Below are positions 26,873 to 37,165 of a DNA stretch of 64,000 nucleotides, one piece after another; the stretch's first letter is position 1, and each line of letters opens with the position of its first letter. This DNA comes from Vibrio tritonius (GTDB taxonomy: Bacteria > Pseudomonadota > Gammaproteobacteria > Enterobacterales > Vibrionaceae): assembly GCF_001547935.1 (NCBI RefSeq), contig NZ_AP014635.1, positions 1,426,001 through 1,490,000 of the forward strand. Direction: 5' to 3'. A program made the translations under genes and the position numbers. Under the pieces are notes generated by a model. That model was not told where the DNA came from, did no database searches, and was given only the letters and a program-made list of their open reading frames with translations.

Positions 26873-27579
26873 ACCAGCAGCAGTGGCAACAGTGGTTAAA
26901 GGAGTCTCTTGCCGACGTTAGGTTGGACGACCAGGAACGAAAAGATCTCAAACAAAAATTGGCGCAGCTAAACTGTTCTGATGAAGAACGGGCCTATTTG
27001 CGCAATCAGGCTTTTCGTTTGGCACATGAAGCGGTTGAGTCAGGAGAAGATGCTCGCCAAGTTATCCGGTGGTTGGAGCGTATCGTCAAAATTTTAGACA
27101 CTGCGCGTGAAACGCAGGTAAGTGAAATAGCGGGCAGTTGGTTTTCTCCGGGGAAAGCCTGTTTCAATGGAATTGTTGAACAGTTGAAATTAGCTCAACA
27201 CCACATTGATATCTGTGTGTTTACGATTGCAGATGACGATTTGACCAAGCATATTCTACAGGCTCATGAGCGAGGTGTTGAAGTGCGAGTGATTACCGAC
27301 CGAAATAAGCGCTTCGATGTGGGAAGTGATGTGGATTATCTCGCTCGCAAAGGAGTGCAAGTGAAGATAGATACATCGGATTATCACATGCACCACAAGT
27401 TTGCGATCTTCGATGGCATCCGCATGATTAATGGCAGTTTTAACTGGACGCGCAGTGCTTCTCGCTACAATCAAGAAGACATTACTCTGACAGATGATGA
27501 GCGCTTTATTACCGCTTTTCAGCAACAGTTTGAAAAACTGTGGCGGCAATTTCCCAGGCATCGCTCAAACGAGCACTAA
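26869..27579 (+). CDS. phospholipase D-like nuclease/hydrolase
   Basis: A 236-residue protein. The N-terminal 85 residues are helical and specific to this context; the C-terminal domain (about 100-230) is a PLDc_2 fold with one HKD motif, HHKFAIFD, followed by GSFNWT. Single-HKD proteins such as Nuc and mitochondrial PLD act as dimers and cut nucleic acid or cardiolipin. There is no signal peptide, so it acts in the cytoplasm or at the inner face of the membrane. It overlaps the ATPase gene by 4 bp and precedes telA by 13 bp. Confidence 0.85.
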   Translation: MNQQQWQQWLKESLADVRLDDQERKDLKQKLAQLNCSDEERAYLRNQAFRLAHEAVESGEDARQVIRWLERIVKILDTARETQVSEIAGSWFSPGKACFNGIVEQLKLAQHHIDICVFTIADDDLTKHILQAHERGVEVRVITDRNKRFDVGSDVDYLARKGVQVKIDTSDYHMHHKFAIFDGIRMINGSFNWTRSASRYNQEDITLTDDERFITAFQQQFEKLWRQFPRHRSNEH

Positions 27580-27592
27580 GGAGACTATCCCT

Positions 27593-28801
27593 ATGACTGA
27601 ATCGATTCCAGAATCAAAGCCAACCATGGAGGCTCCTCATTTGAATGAGTCAGAACCCACACCTCAGGTTGAGCACCAACCTGATCTTGAGCCTTTGCAA
27701 GAACAAGCTAGTGAAGTTGAAGCGGCGCAGCAATCTCAGCAGCCACTACCGCAACAAGTAGTAGAACCTAAGGTCGATATGGTGGTGTCTCCCGAAGCAA
27801 CGAAGTTGGCTGAAACCTTCGACCCTTTTAACACCGTAGCGACAATTACATTTGGTAAAGAAGCATTAGAAACCATTACCGCATTTTCAGATGAGATTCT
27901 TGACCAAATTCGTGTTAGAGATTCCGGTGAGGCTGGTGAAGTTCTGCAAGCCATGATCACGTCAATGGACTCGACCCACTTTGATGGTTTAGGTAATGAC
28001 AGTTGGCTGGCGAAACTCCCTTTAATTGGAGAGTTATTTGATTCATTTAAGAAGTTCTCCGCGAGTTTTGATTCGGTGAAAGACCATATCGACTCTTTAG
28101 CCGAGAAGCTCGAAGGGCAGGAAGCTAAACTGGCCCATGATATTCAACAATTAGACGGTTTATACGGTCATAATTTAGAGTTACTCAAAGGGCTAGAAAC
28201 TTATATTGAAGCCGGTCAGTTTAAATTGGCTGAACTAAATCAAGTGGTTTTGCCAACGTTACTGTCTCAGTCGCAAGCCAGTGGTGATGCGTTAGATGCG
28301 CAGAAATATCGTGATGCGACTCAGGCGGTGGCGCGCTTAGAGAAACGTGTTCATAACTTAGAGTTAACTCGATTAGCGGCAATTCAAACGGCACCGCAGA
28401 TTAGGTTATCCCAAGAAGGCAATAAAATGCTGATGGAGGACATTCAAGATATTGTGCACAATACATTTCCACTTTGGAAACGGCAATTCTTGATTGCTAT
28501 CTCTAACTATGAAAAAGAAAAAGCGCTCAAGGTGACTCGAGCCGTGAAAGATTACACCAATGCGCAATATCAGCAAAATGCACAAAAGTTGAAAGTGTTG
28601 GAAGAGCAGATTGCCGAGAACTATCAACGCGGTATTTTGGATGTGGAATCTTTACAAGCGGTGAATCAATTAACAATTGATACCTTGAATAATACGCTAG
28701 CTCGTGTCAAAGAGGGACGCCAGCAACGAGAACAGGCTCAAAAGCTAATTGAACAAGCAGAGCAAGAACTCAAAACGGCGTTAGCACAAACATTGGAATA
28801 G
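27593..28801 (+). CDS. TelA-family (toxic anion resistance) protein
   Basis: A 402-residue cytoplasmic protein: an acidic, Pro/Glu/Gln-rich N-terminal 75 residues, then the helical TelA domain (about 90-395) with the typical LARLEKRVHNLELTRLAAIQTAPQIRL-like centre, split here as VARLEKRVHNLEL and TRLAAIQTAPQIR. TelA proteins are linked to tellurite and antibiotic stress through unknown chemistry. The ATG at 27593 is chosen because AAGGAGA lies upstream; the in-frame codons before it overlap the PLD gene. Last gene of the unit, with a terminator 63 bp on. Confidence 0.88.
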   Translation: MTESIPESKPTMEAPHLNESEPTPQVEHQPDLEPLQEQASEVEAAQQSQQPLPQQVVEPKVDMVVSPEATKLAETFDPFNTVATITFGKEALETITAFSDEILDQIRVRDSGEAGEVLQAMITSMDSTHFDGLGNDSWLAKLPLIGELFDSFKKFSASFDSVKDHIDSLAEKLEGQEAKLAHDIQQLDGLYGHNLELLKGLETYIEAGQFKLAELNQVVLPTLLSQSQASGDALDAQKYRDATQAVARLEKRVHNLELTRLAAIQTAPQIRLSQEGNKMLMEDIQDIVHNTFPLWKRQFLIAISNYEKEKALKVTRAVKDYTNAQYQQNAQKLKVLEEQIAENYQRGILDVESLQAVNQLTIDTLNNTLARVKEGRQQREQAQKLIEQAEQELKTALAQTLE

Positions 28802-28863
28802 TCCTAAATCCCTAGTAAAGAGAATTTGGTGTCGTTAACGTCATCAAGCTTAAGACCAATGAT

Positions 28864-28893
28864 AAAGAGAGCAGTAAATGGCTCTCTTTTTGT
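28864..28893 (+). terminator. intrinsic terminator of the yqiJK-ATPase-PLD-telA operon
   Basis: AAAGAGAGC / GCTCTCTTT 9-bp stem, 8-nt loop, T-rich tail. Confidence 0.85.
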
Positions 28894-28947
28894 GTGTTCA
28901 CTTCCACTTTTAAGTCAAGATATAAAATTCCTGTGGCATAACTTTAC

Positions 28948-28966
28948 AATCGAACGGTGTTCGATT
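28948..28966. promoter_or_regulatory. TetR-type operator, site 1
   Basis: Perfect palindrome AATCGAAC-GGT-GTTCGATT. Centre 35 bp from a second near-identical site. Confidence 0.6.
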
Positions 28967-28982
28967 AGATTAAGTAAAAATT

Positions 28983-29001
28983 AATTGAACAGTGTTCGAT
29001 T
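28983..29001. promoter_or_regulatory. TetR-type operator, site 2
   Basis: AATTGAAC-AGT-GTTCGATT, one mismatch from a perfect palindrome, ending 11 bp before the start codon of the fusion gene. Confidence 0.6.
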
Positions 29002-29012
29002 GGGAAAATACA

Positions 29013-32000
29013 ATGAGCAGATTATTTAAAAACAAAGGCTTTATCGCTTATTTACTGGTGGCATTTATTAATGCATTCGTCGATTTTGGACATAAAATTG
29101 TTATCCAAAATACTCTTTTTAAAAGCTACGATGGTAATCAACAAATGTTACTGATGGCGATAGTCAATGCGCTAATCCTATTACCATTTGTTATGTTATT
29201 CACTCCATCTGGCTACTTAGCTGACCGCTTTCCTAAAGCAAAGGTGATGCGCTATAGCGCGATGTTGGCCATTCTAGTGACCTTGCTTATCACTTACTGT
29301 TACTACCATGGTTATTTTTATGCAGCGTTTGCTTTAACGTTTATCCTGGCAATGCAGAGTGCACTATATTCTCCAGCCAAGTATGGCTACATTCGTGAAT
29401 TACTTGGGGCTGAATATTTGAGTGCGGGCAATGGCTGGGTACAAGCGGTCTCTATGATTGCTGTATTGGCAGGAAGCGCTGCATTTTCTGCATTATTTGA
29501 GTTTGATTTACACCTAGATACGCCGCTGATCCCGAGCGCCATTTTACAAGATGTTGCCAATATTGGCTGGTTACTGGTGTTAGGAGCAACCATTGAGTGT
29601 ATTCTCGCGTTTCGTTTGCCTGAAGGGCAATCAGCGAAAAAGCATACTCCAAAAGTAGAGGTGAGCTTTCCTTGGAGTCAGTACGTTACAGGTAAAACCT
29701 TAATAAGTAATATCCGATTGCTCTTTAAAGAAAAAGCGATTTGGCAATCGGTGTTGGGGCTGACCTGTTTTCTCTCAATTAGCCAAGTACTTATTGCAGC
29801 ATTTCCTTCTTACGCGAAGTCAACGCTGGGAATTGGTAATACTTTTGCCATTCAGTGTGTGATAGCAATGGCGATTATTGGCCTGATGTTAGGTTCGGCT
29901 TTTGTGGCGAAGCATTCGGTTCGTCATATCAACATTTCACTGATTCCAGCAGGGGCTGTGGTGGTGTGCATCAGCCTATTTTTCTTGGCTCAAGCGACCA
30001 TGTTAACGTTGATGGCCGTTTTGTTCTTGTTAGTTGGGTTTGGCGGCGCGTTGATGTTGGTGCCCTTGAATTCACTGATACAGTTTCATGCTAGTGAATC
30101 GGAAATTGGCCGTGTATTGGCGGGCAATAACTTTATCCAAAACATTGGTATGTTATTGTTTTTAGGGCTGACTGTTCTTTTTGCTACCACATCTTTAGAT
30201 GCACAATACGTGTTGTGGGGACTGTGTGGTTTTAGTGCGTTGGTGGCGCTATGCGCAATAGTGATTTTGCCTCAAGCACTCGTGCGTGGCTTAATGACCC
30301 GTTTGCTTGGGCACAAATACCGTTTGAAAGTCATCGGTTTTGATCATTTGCCAGAGTCGGGCACCGGGACTTTGCTGCTGGGTAACCATATTAGTTGGAT
30401 GGATTGGGCGATTATTCAAATGGCCGTGCCTAAACAGGTCTACTTTGTAATGGATCGCAGTATCTACCAGCAATGGTATCTGAAATGTTTTTTTGACTTA
30501 TTTGGTGTTATCCCAATTTCGGCAGGACAGAGTAAGCAAGCCTTAGCCAAAGTGACTGAGTTACTTAATGCTGGTGAAACAGTCTGCTTGTTCCCTGAAG
30601 GTCGTATCAGTCATTTGGGTCAACTAGGTGAATTCAAAAAAGGGTTTGAGCGTGCCTGCAAAGAAGCAAATGGTGTGATTGTGCCATTTTATCTGCGTGG
30701 TATGTGGGGCAGTGCATTTTCTCGTTCGACCAAGAAACTGGGGAAAATGCGTAAAAATGGTATCAAGCGTGACATTATTGCCGCGTTTGGAGAGCCAATT
30801 AGCATTCATTCTGATGCAGCACAAGTAAAACAAAAAGTGTTTGAAATGTCGGTTGCCAGCTGGAATGTGTACGCAGATACGTTAGATACTTTGCCGAAAA
30901 CTTGGATTGAAACGGCGAAATCCAAACCGAGTGATTGGGCGGTAGTCGATAGCACTGGTAACCCGATTTCACATTTAAAATTTTTGGTTGGTAGCTTATT
31001 AATAAAGCAAAAGCTACAGCGTTTGCCTGGGCAAAATTTAGGCTTGCTAGTACCAACCTCTGCACCGGGTTTAATGTCAAATATTGCAACGCTTATGGCA
31101 GGTAAAACGGTCGTTAATATTAATTACACTTCATCTATTGAAGCGATCAGTAATGCTAAACAAAGTGCCGAGATCAAGAGCATCGTGACCTCACGTCGCT
31201 TTATTAACAAGCTTGAAAAACGAGGCATTGATTGCGAAACCATTTTGAGTGGCTGCGAACTGTTTTACTTAGAAGACCTTAAAACAAGCATAAGCCCAAT
31301 ACGTAAATGGTTGACCACTGCGGCTGCGCTTTGTTTGCCTGCAGCATGGATTCATGCACTATTGTGTAAGCCGACCGACTTGGATGATAACGCAGCGATT
31401 CTGTTTTCTTCAGGTAGTGAAGGGGCTCCCAAAGGTGTAATGCTGACACACAAAAATATTATGGCGAACTTACGTCAAGTGTCTGATGTGCTCAATGTAC
31501 GTGAAGAAGACCGTATTATGGCGACATTGCCGTTGTTCCATGCGTTTGGTTTAACGGTAACGGGCATGCTGCCATTAATGGAAGGGATTCCTGTGATTTG
31601 TCATCCAGACCCAACAGATGGGCATAACATTGCGAAAGCGGTCGCTAAGTATGAAGCTACATTGATGTGTGCAACGTCGACTTTCTTACGTATGTATCAG
31701 CGTAACCGCCGTATTAAGCCGATGATGTTCAATTCCCTCCGAGCAGTCGTTTCTGGCGCTGAAAAGCTAGATAAGACGGTAAAAGAGGCGTTTCAGCAGA
31801 AATTTATGGTGCCTGTATTAGAGGGATATGGAACAACAGAGACGACTCCAGTAGCGAGTGTTAATTTGCCTGGCCATATGATTCGTGAGCAAGCCTATAT
31901 TCAAGAAGCGGCTAAAGACGGCACGGTTGGCCTAGCGTTACCGGGAACGACTTTCCGTATTGTTGACCCTGTGTCTCTTGAAACACTGCCCGTTGGAGAA

Positions 32001-32480
32001 GATGGCCTAATTCTGATTGGTGGTGCCCAGATCATGAAAGGGTATCTAAATGACCCAGAAAAGACCGATTCTGTCATTGTGAATCTTGATGGCATGCGTT
32101 GGTACAAGACTGGCGACAAAGGGCATTTAGATGAAGATGGTTACTTAACCATTGTTGACCGTTACTCACGTTTTGCCAAGCTAGCAGGGGAGATGGTGAG
32201 CTTAGGTGCTGTTGAGCAAACCATTAAACAATTACTTGAAGATTCTGAGACAAATTTAGTTGCAGTCAATTTGCCCGACGAAAAGAAAGGTGAGCAGATC
32301 ATCTTATTGATTGAAAGTGAGCAAGATCCTGCAAACATCAAGAAAACCCTAACACAAAAGGGTATGCCAGCACTGATGATTCCAAGCGCTATTTTTCAAG
32401 TAGAACAAGTGCCCGTACTGGGAACTGGAAAATTGGACTTTGCTGGTGCAAAAGCACTCGCTAAGGAAATGATAGGCTAG
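29013..32480 (+). CDS. MFS - PlsC acyltransferase - acyl-ACP/CoA ligase fusion (LplT-Aas type)
   Basis: An 1155-residue inner-membrane protein joining three units: an MFS transporter (about 1-420, 12 hydrophobic segments), a PlsC-type lysophospholipid acyltransferase (about 430-640, with HX4D motif NHISWMDW near 457 and FPEGRIS near 527), and an AMP-forming acyl ligase (about 650-1150, with FSSGSEGAPKG near 798 and GYGTTETTP). In E. coli LplT and Aas are separate proteins that flip and re-acylate lysophospholipids; here they are one polypeptide. The ATG at 29013 begins the MSRLF sequence. Preceded by two palindromic operators. Confidence 0.88.
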   Translation: MSRLFKNKGFIAYLLVAFINAFVDFGHKIVIQNTLFKSYDGNQQMLLMAIVNALILLPFVMLFTPSGYLADRFPKAKVMRYSAMLAILVTLLITYCYYHGYFYAAFALTFILAMQSALYSPAKYGYIRELLGAEYLSAGNGWVQAVSMIAVLAGSAAFSALFEFDLHLDTPLIPSAILQDVANIGWLLVLGATIECILAFRLPEGQSAKKHTPKVEVSFPWSQYVTGKTLISNIRLLFKEKAIWQSVLGLTCFLSISQVLIAAFPSYAKSTLGIGNTFAIQCVIAMAIIGLMLGSAFVAKHSVRHINISLIPAGAVVVCISLFFLAQATMLTLMAVLFLLVGFGGALMLVPLNSLIQFHASESEIGRVLAGNNFIQNIGMLLFLGLTVLFATTSLDAQYVLWGLCGFSALVALCAIVILPQALVRGLMTRLLGHKYRLKVIGFDHLPESGTGTLLLGNHISWMDWAIIQMAVPKQVYFVMDRSIYQQWYLKCFFDLFGVIPISAGQSKQALAKVTELLNAGETVCLFPEGRISHLGQLGEFKKGFERACKEANGVIVPFYLRGMWGSAFSRSTKKLGKMRKNGIKRDIIAAFGEPISIHSDAAQVKQKVFEMSVASWNVYADTLDTLPKTWIETAKSKPSDWAVVDSTGNPISHLKFLVGSLLIKQKLQRLPGQNLGLLVPTSAPGLMSNIATLMAGKTVVNINYTSSIEAISNAKQSAEIKSIVTSRRFINKLEKRGIDCETILSGCELFYLEDLKTSISPIRKWLTTAAALCLPAAWIHALLCKPTDLDDNAAILFSSGSEGAPKGVMLTHKNIMANLRQVSDVLNVREEDRIMATLPLFHAFGLTVTGMLPLMEGIPVICHPDPTDGHNIAKAVAKYEATLMCATSTFLRMYQRNRRIKPMMFNSLRAVVSGAEKLDKTVKEAFQQKFMVPVLEGYGTTETTPVASVNLPGHMIREQAYIQEAAKDGTVGLALPGTTFRIVDPVSLETLPVGEDGLILIGGAQIMKGYLNDPEKTDSVIVNLDGMRWYKTGDKGHLDEDGYLTIVDRYSRFAKLAGEMVSLGAVEQTIKQLLEDSETNLVAVNLPDEKKGEQIILLIESEQDPANIKKTLTQKGMPALMIPSAIFQVEQVPVLGTGKLDFAGAKALAKEMIG

Positions 32481-32502
32481 ATATATAACCATCTAAAACG
32501 GT

Positions 32503-32541
32503 GAAACCCCGATGTTGGTAGCATCGGGGTTTCGAATTTTT
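32503..32541 (+). terminator. intrinsic terminator after the LplT-Aas fusion gene
   Basis: GAAACCCCGATG / CATCGGGGTTTC 12-bp stem followed by GAATTTTT. It lies between convergent genes and may also serve rplY. Confidence 0.85.
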
Positions 32542-32620
32542 AGATATTTCGGATGGTAAGGCCGATAATCTTAATGCAAAAGGCTGGATTAAATCCTAGC
32601 TAACTCTCTGGTAAGGAGAA

Positions 32621-32899
32621 TTAGATACGGATGAAGTCCATGTGTTCAACTTTTGGCTTGAACGCGTGACGTTGAACGTCTTGTGGTTTAACCTTAAGTT
32701 CTTTACCGTCGATCACTAGAGTGATGCCTTCGTAGAATTCAGGTTTGTCCATTTGGTTCATCACTTCATCGTGATTCAACGCGATTGATACTGGAGCTGC
32801 TTCACCACCGTAAACGATAGCAGGAAACTCACCAGCGATACGTAGGCGGCGGCTCGCACCTTTACCTAGTTCAGTACGTACTACTGCTTCAAATTTCAT
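32621..32899 (-). CDS. rplY: 50S ribosomal protein L25
   Basis: A 92-residue ribosomal protein that binds 5S rRNA. It has the short form without the C-terminal CTC extension and begins [20 protein letters not shown]. The start at 32899 has GAGAG upstream; eleven upstream in-frame codons are leader. Its position next to the rsuA-radD region fits the gammaproteobacterial order, though about 9 kb of accessory DNA separates them here. Confidence 0.96.
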   Translation of the reverse strand: MKFEAVVRTELGKGASRRLRIAGEFPAIVYGGEAAPVSIALNHDEVMNQMDKPEFYEGITLVIDGKELKVKPQDVQRHAFKPKVEHMDFIRI

Positions 32900-33283
32900 A
32901 GTATTTACTCTCAAATAGTAAAATAAAAACAAATTTACAGGAACAATGCGACCTTGTTCGTCTGTAGTAATGTTTCGAAGTCGTTTATAACCACTCCAAA
33001 ACGAGCGCGGATACTAACATCCCGCTGCTTTAAGGGCAATAGAAATTGTTATTTTCTCTAGGTTTAAAATGCGATTGTCGCATTATGCATCGATCTGGCG
33101 CTATCTTATCCGACAGATAACGATGAGTGGTAAGCAATAGAGCGAATGCATTTTCGCTGAAACAGCATTTTGAGGTGACTTGGATAGAAAGATGAACCGA
33201 ATCTGAATGTTCGGATCAGCATGGGTTCAGTTGTGTTCACGTAAAGTGACTTTAAAACGTGGATAAACCAACGAGGAGCCCAC
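32900..33283. other. 384-bp intergenic region rplY / glycosyltransferase
   Basis: Contains the rplY promoter and leader on the minus strand, a fourth dispersed-repeat copy at 33165-33186, and the ribosome site GAGGAG for the glycosyltransferase. No gene seen. Confidence 0.5.
33165..33186 (+). repeat. dispersed Vibrio repeat, copy 4 (diverged)
   Basis: GCATTTTGAGGTGACTTGGA, matching the core of the other copies with about four changes. Confidence 0.4.
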
Positions 33284-34015
33284 ATGAAGCCTATAAGTAT
33301 CGTTATCATTGCCCTAAATGAAGAAAAACGGATTGGTCGTCTTTTGAGTGACTTAGTTGGCCAAAGTTATCGTCATTTTGAAGTCATCTTGGTTGACTCT
33401 AATAGTGATGATCTGACATTGCAGGTCGCTAAAGGGTATCAAGCACACTTACCAGATATGACCATTCATAAAATGGATCAGCGTGGCGTGAGCTTAGGGC
33501 GCAATACGGGCGCTGCAATAGCAAAACATGAACGTTTATTGTTCTTAGATGCAGACGTTCGTCTACCACCTGATTTTCTCGATAATGCGATGCAAGCGTT
33601 AGACGAAAGCAAGTTAGAAGTGGCTGGTGTTTATCGAAGCGCAGAACACTTGTCTACTAAGTACAAATTGGGTTACAGTTTGTTCAATTCAGGCTTGTAT
33701 GCGTCGCAATTCTTCTTCCCAACCGCGGTAGGAGCGTGTTTGTTCTCAACTCAAAGAGTGCATAAAGAACTCAATGGTTTTGATGAGCAGATAGAGCTTT
33801 GTGAAGATTGTGATTATGTGAAACGAGCTTCTAAAACATGGCGTTATCGTATGTTGCCAGCGTCGGTTAAATTTGAGTTTGACCCAAGACGACTTGAGCA
33901 AGACGGGTATTTTAAAACGGGTGGTTTATATTTGAAAGCCAACTTACGTCGCTTGTTTTTGGGAGAGATGCGTAATCGTGAGATTCCATATCAGTTCGGT
34001 CACTATGAACATTAA
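33284..34015 (+). CDS. glycosyltransferase family 2 protein
   Basis: A 243-residue GT-A fold enzyme using a nucleotide-sugar donor. The opening ISIVIIALNEEKRIGRLL, the VDSNSDD segment and the metal-binding LFLDADVRLP (DxD-like, near residue 85) are typical of GT2; EDCDYVKRA near 170 contains the acidic residues of the acceptor site. A hydrophobic stretch near 120-150 (FNSGLYASQFFFPTAVGACLF) may touch the membrane. Acceptor unknown; it stands alone with its own terminator. Confidence 0.85.
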   Translation: MKPISIVIIALNEEKRIGRLLSDLVGQSYRHFEVILVDSNSDDLTLQVAKGYQAHLPDMTIHKMDQRGVSLGRNTGAAIAKHERLLFLDADVRLPPDFLDNAMQALDESKLEVAGVYRSAEHLSTKYKLGYSLFNSGLYASQFFFPTAVGACLFSTQRVHKELNGFDEQIELCEDCDYVKRASKTWRYRMLPASVKFEFDPRRLEQDGYFKTGGLYLKANLRRLFLGEMRNREIPYQFGHYEH

Positions 34016-34098
34016 GCCGTCACCCAATCGCGCTTCACGTTAATTTGTAAAGGCAGTCCCCTTTACGTCCACAAAAACGTTAACGTATTGAGCGATAT

Positions 34099-34131
34099 GC
34101 CCCAGTAGCCTGCCAGCTACTGGGGCTTTTT
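34099..34131 (+). terminator. intrinsic terminator after the glycosyltransferase gene
   Basis: GCCCCAGTAG / CTACTGGGGC 10-bp stem, 8-nt loop, followed by TTTTTATT. Confidence 0.85.
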
Positions 34132-34214
34132 ATTGCCTGTCGCTTATGACCAATTCCTGTCATTGAACATGAAAGCCCTGTTATTACGGTTTACCCTAAG
34201 CAAAGTAATCATTG

Positions 34215-34240
34215 TCAAAAGGCAATACTTAACCCCATCG
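34215..34240. repeat. REP-like fragment 1 (diverged)
   Basis: Contains CAAAAGGCAATACTTAACCCC, a diverged relative of the sequence at 37631 (AAAAGGCAAGACCTGACCCC). Confidence 0.35.
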
Positions 34241-34261
34241 GCGCGACCCCATCCGTTTTTC

Positions 34262-35182
34262 TCACTTACTGAGTCGCTGTTTGTATTCGATCATGTAACT
34301 CAGTTTACTGAAGGTTTTTTGCAAATGCTTAAGTCCTTTTTTACTGACTTTTGGATATTGACCGAGATCGACGGCGTTTTTACCAGAGCCGCCTAGGTTT
34401 GAGCTACGCAAGCGAGTAATGGCCTCGCCACCTTCGGCTAAGGCTTTCAAGTAACCTTGTTGAGTGTTGAGATCATACGGATTCAAATCAAAGACAGTAC
34501 GCACTGCTGTGGCCCAGTAAAACTCAATATATGGCATGGCTGGGTTAGGCTTATCCCAACTGACGCCTCGTGAAAAATACATAAATGACCGATAACGGTC
34601 ATCATCAAATTTGCTTAACTCAAGATCGGTAGGTAATTGATGCCATGAAATCGGATTGTGGTAACGATTGAATAGCCAAGCGTTATTATCCATGATCATG
34701 TTCTGCCAAAAATCAGTGGTACTTTCGCTGCGGTAATCTTTAGTGATAATGACATGGACTTTAAGGTCCATCCCCGCTTCAGGCAGTTGCCATAAACTGA
34801 CAAAAGTGTGGTGACCATCGGTAAGGTATAGTTTTGCATCAGGACCAATCACTGCGGTTTTCATGGCATCGCGCTCAGTACCAACAGGCTCTTTACATTT
34901 ATAGCTAGAAGCATCGGTTGGTTTTGAGTGCTTGTAAAAATGGGCAATCCCTTTCTCGCCGTTTATCTCGCATAGCGTGTCATAAAGTTTTTTAGGCTCA
35001 TGGGAAAACCGCCCCAATTTATAGTAGATTTCGTCATAACCAACAGAAGGCTGAGTGGGATGTAGTTGTGACAATGTCACTTGGATGATTTGATTAGGTT
35101 TTACGTTATCAATATTATCAGCCAAAGCAGTATGAGATCCTGCAATAAAGATGAGGGCTGACAGTATGTAGCCTAGTTTCAT
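34262..35182 (-). CDS. exported ParB/Srx-fold (ParBc_2-like) protein
   Basis: A 306-residue protein with a clear signal peptide (residues 1-21, ending HTALADN), so it is periplasmic or secreted. The mature part begins with a ParB/Srx-like fold: VTLSQLHPTQPSVGYDEIYYK and the key motif TDGHHTF near residue 127, the histidine pair typical of the ParBc_2 (PF08857) group. The C-terminal half is helical. Function of this exported group is unknown. The ATG at 35182 is chosen because it starts the signal peptide; the frame extends to a GTG at 35248. It lies alone, convergent with a glycosyltransferase. Confidence 0.75.
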   Translation of the reverse strand: MKLGYILSALIFIAGSHTALADNIDNVKPNQIIQVTLSQLHPTQPSVGYDEIYYKLGRFSHEPKKLYDTLCEINGEKGIAHFYKHSKPTDASSYKCKEPVGTERDAMKTAVIGPDAKLYLTDGHHTFVSLWQLPEAGMDLKVHVIITKDYRSESTTDFWQNMIMDNNAWLFNRYHNPISWHQLPTDLELSKFDDDRYRSFMYFSRGVSWDKPNPAMPYIEFYWATAVRTVFDLNPYDLNTQQGYLKALAEGGEAITRLRSSNLGGSGKNAVDLGQYPKVSKKGLKHLQKTFSKLSYMIEYKQRLSK

Positions 35183-35509
35183 GAACATCGTCCTTTTATA
35201 AGCAAATTGAGCCGTCACAGCGTAGAGAAGTGGTATGGCAGGTATCACTCTTATTATCGAAGCAGCTTTTATCTCTATAATAATCCGCTAGGGATAAGAT
35301 TTGGTTAAGATTTTTCTGTGACAGTGTCTTTACCACAGAGGAAGGAGCGGCGTATACAACGCGAGACACAGTGATAGTAAGGCGCCATTTACTGCTCTAA
35401 GAAGGTTTTGCCTCATTGTGTGTTTCGAATGGTGACAATGCCATTAAAAGTCCAACTGTCCCCAACTTAATCTAATCTATCTACTATGAGAAAAAGAGAC
35501 GGTTAGCGG
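35183..35509. other. 327-bp intergenic region
   Basis: Upstream of the ParB-like gene and downstream of the truncated TetR gene (both minus strand). I see no gene, hairpin terminator or repeat here. Confidence 0.4.
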
Positions 35510-35903
35510 TCATCGTAACTTGTGTAGAAGGTTCAAAATATGTTCAACCATAATCGCTGGTTTGTAACGTGCTGGGCTTTTAACCCACCATTCAATAGTG
35601 CCAGTCATAGCAGAAGCGACAAAATGGTACTTTATTTCTTGCGGAATTGAATCTTCAGTATGTTGATTTCGGTTTGCCTTTGTTAAACCTGAAAATACCA
35701 TTTCCTGTAACGTCTCTTTGAATGATGTGGCACCACCATTCATGAGTAATGTTTTAAAGACATCGACATTTTCTTCAATGTATTCAAATGTTCCCAGCAT
35801 GAGCACTTCTGGGCTTTCTACAGAACATTCTTGTTGAAATGGAGCGATACAGCTAGCGATGTATTTTTTTAACAGGTCATTTTTGTCTGTGTAATGGGAA
35901 TAG
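35510..35903 (-). pseudogene. TetR-family regulator, 5' end removed at an IS3-family element
   Basis: The frame is open from the IS edge to a stop at 35510 and encodes about 130 residues beginning YSHYTDKNDLLKKYI, the sequence that directly follows the recognition helix in TetR proteins, and then a full helical ligand-binding domain. Roughly the first 40 residues, including the DNA-binding helices, are missing, so the product cannot bind DNA. The remaining ATG at 35806 would give a 98-residue fragment. The loss coincides exactly with the left end of the IS. Confidence 0.8.
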
Positions 35904-35911
35904 TGTAGTGG

Positions 35912-37104
<1,193 letters not shown>

Positions 37105-37165
37105 CTATTTATGAGGTGTATCATAACACCTCTTATCAGGTGGCCAAATTCACTATGCCACTACA

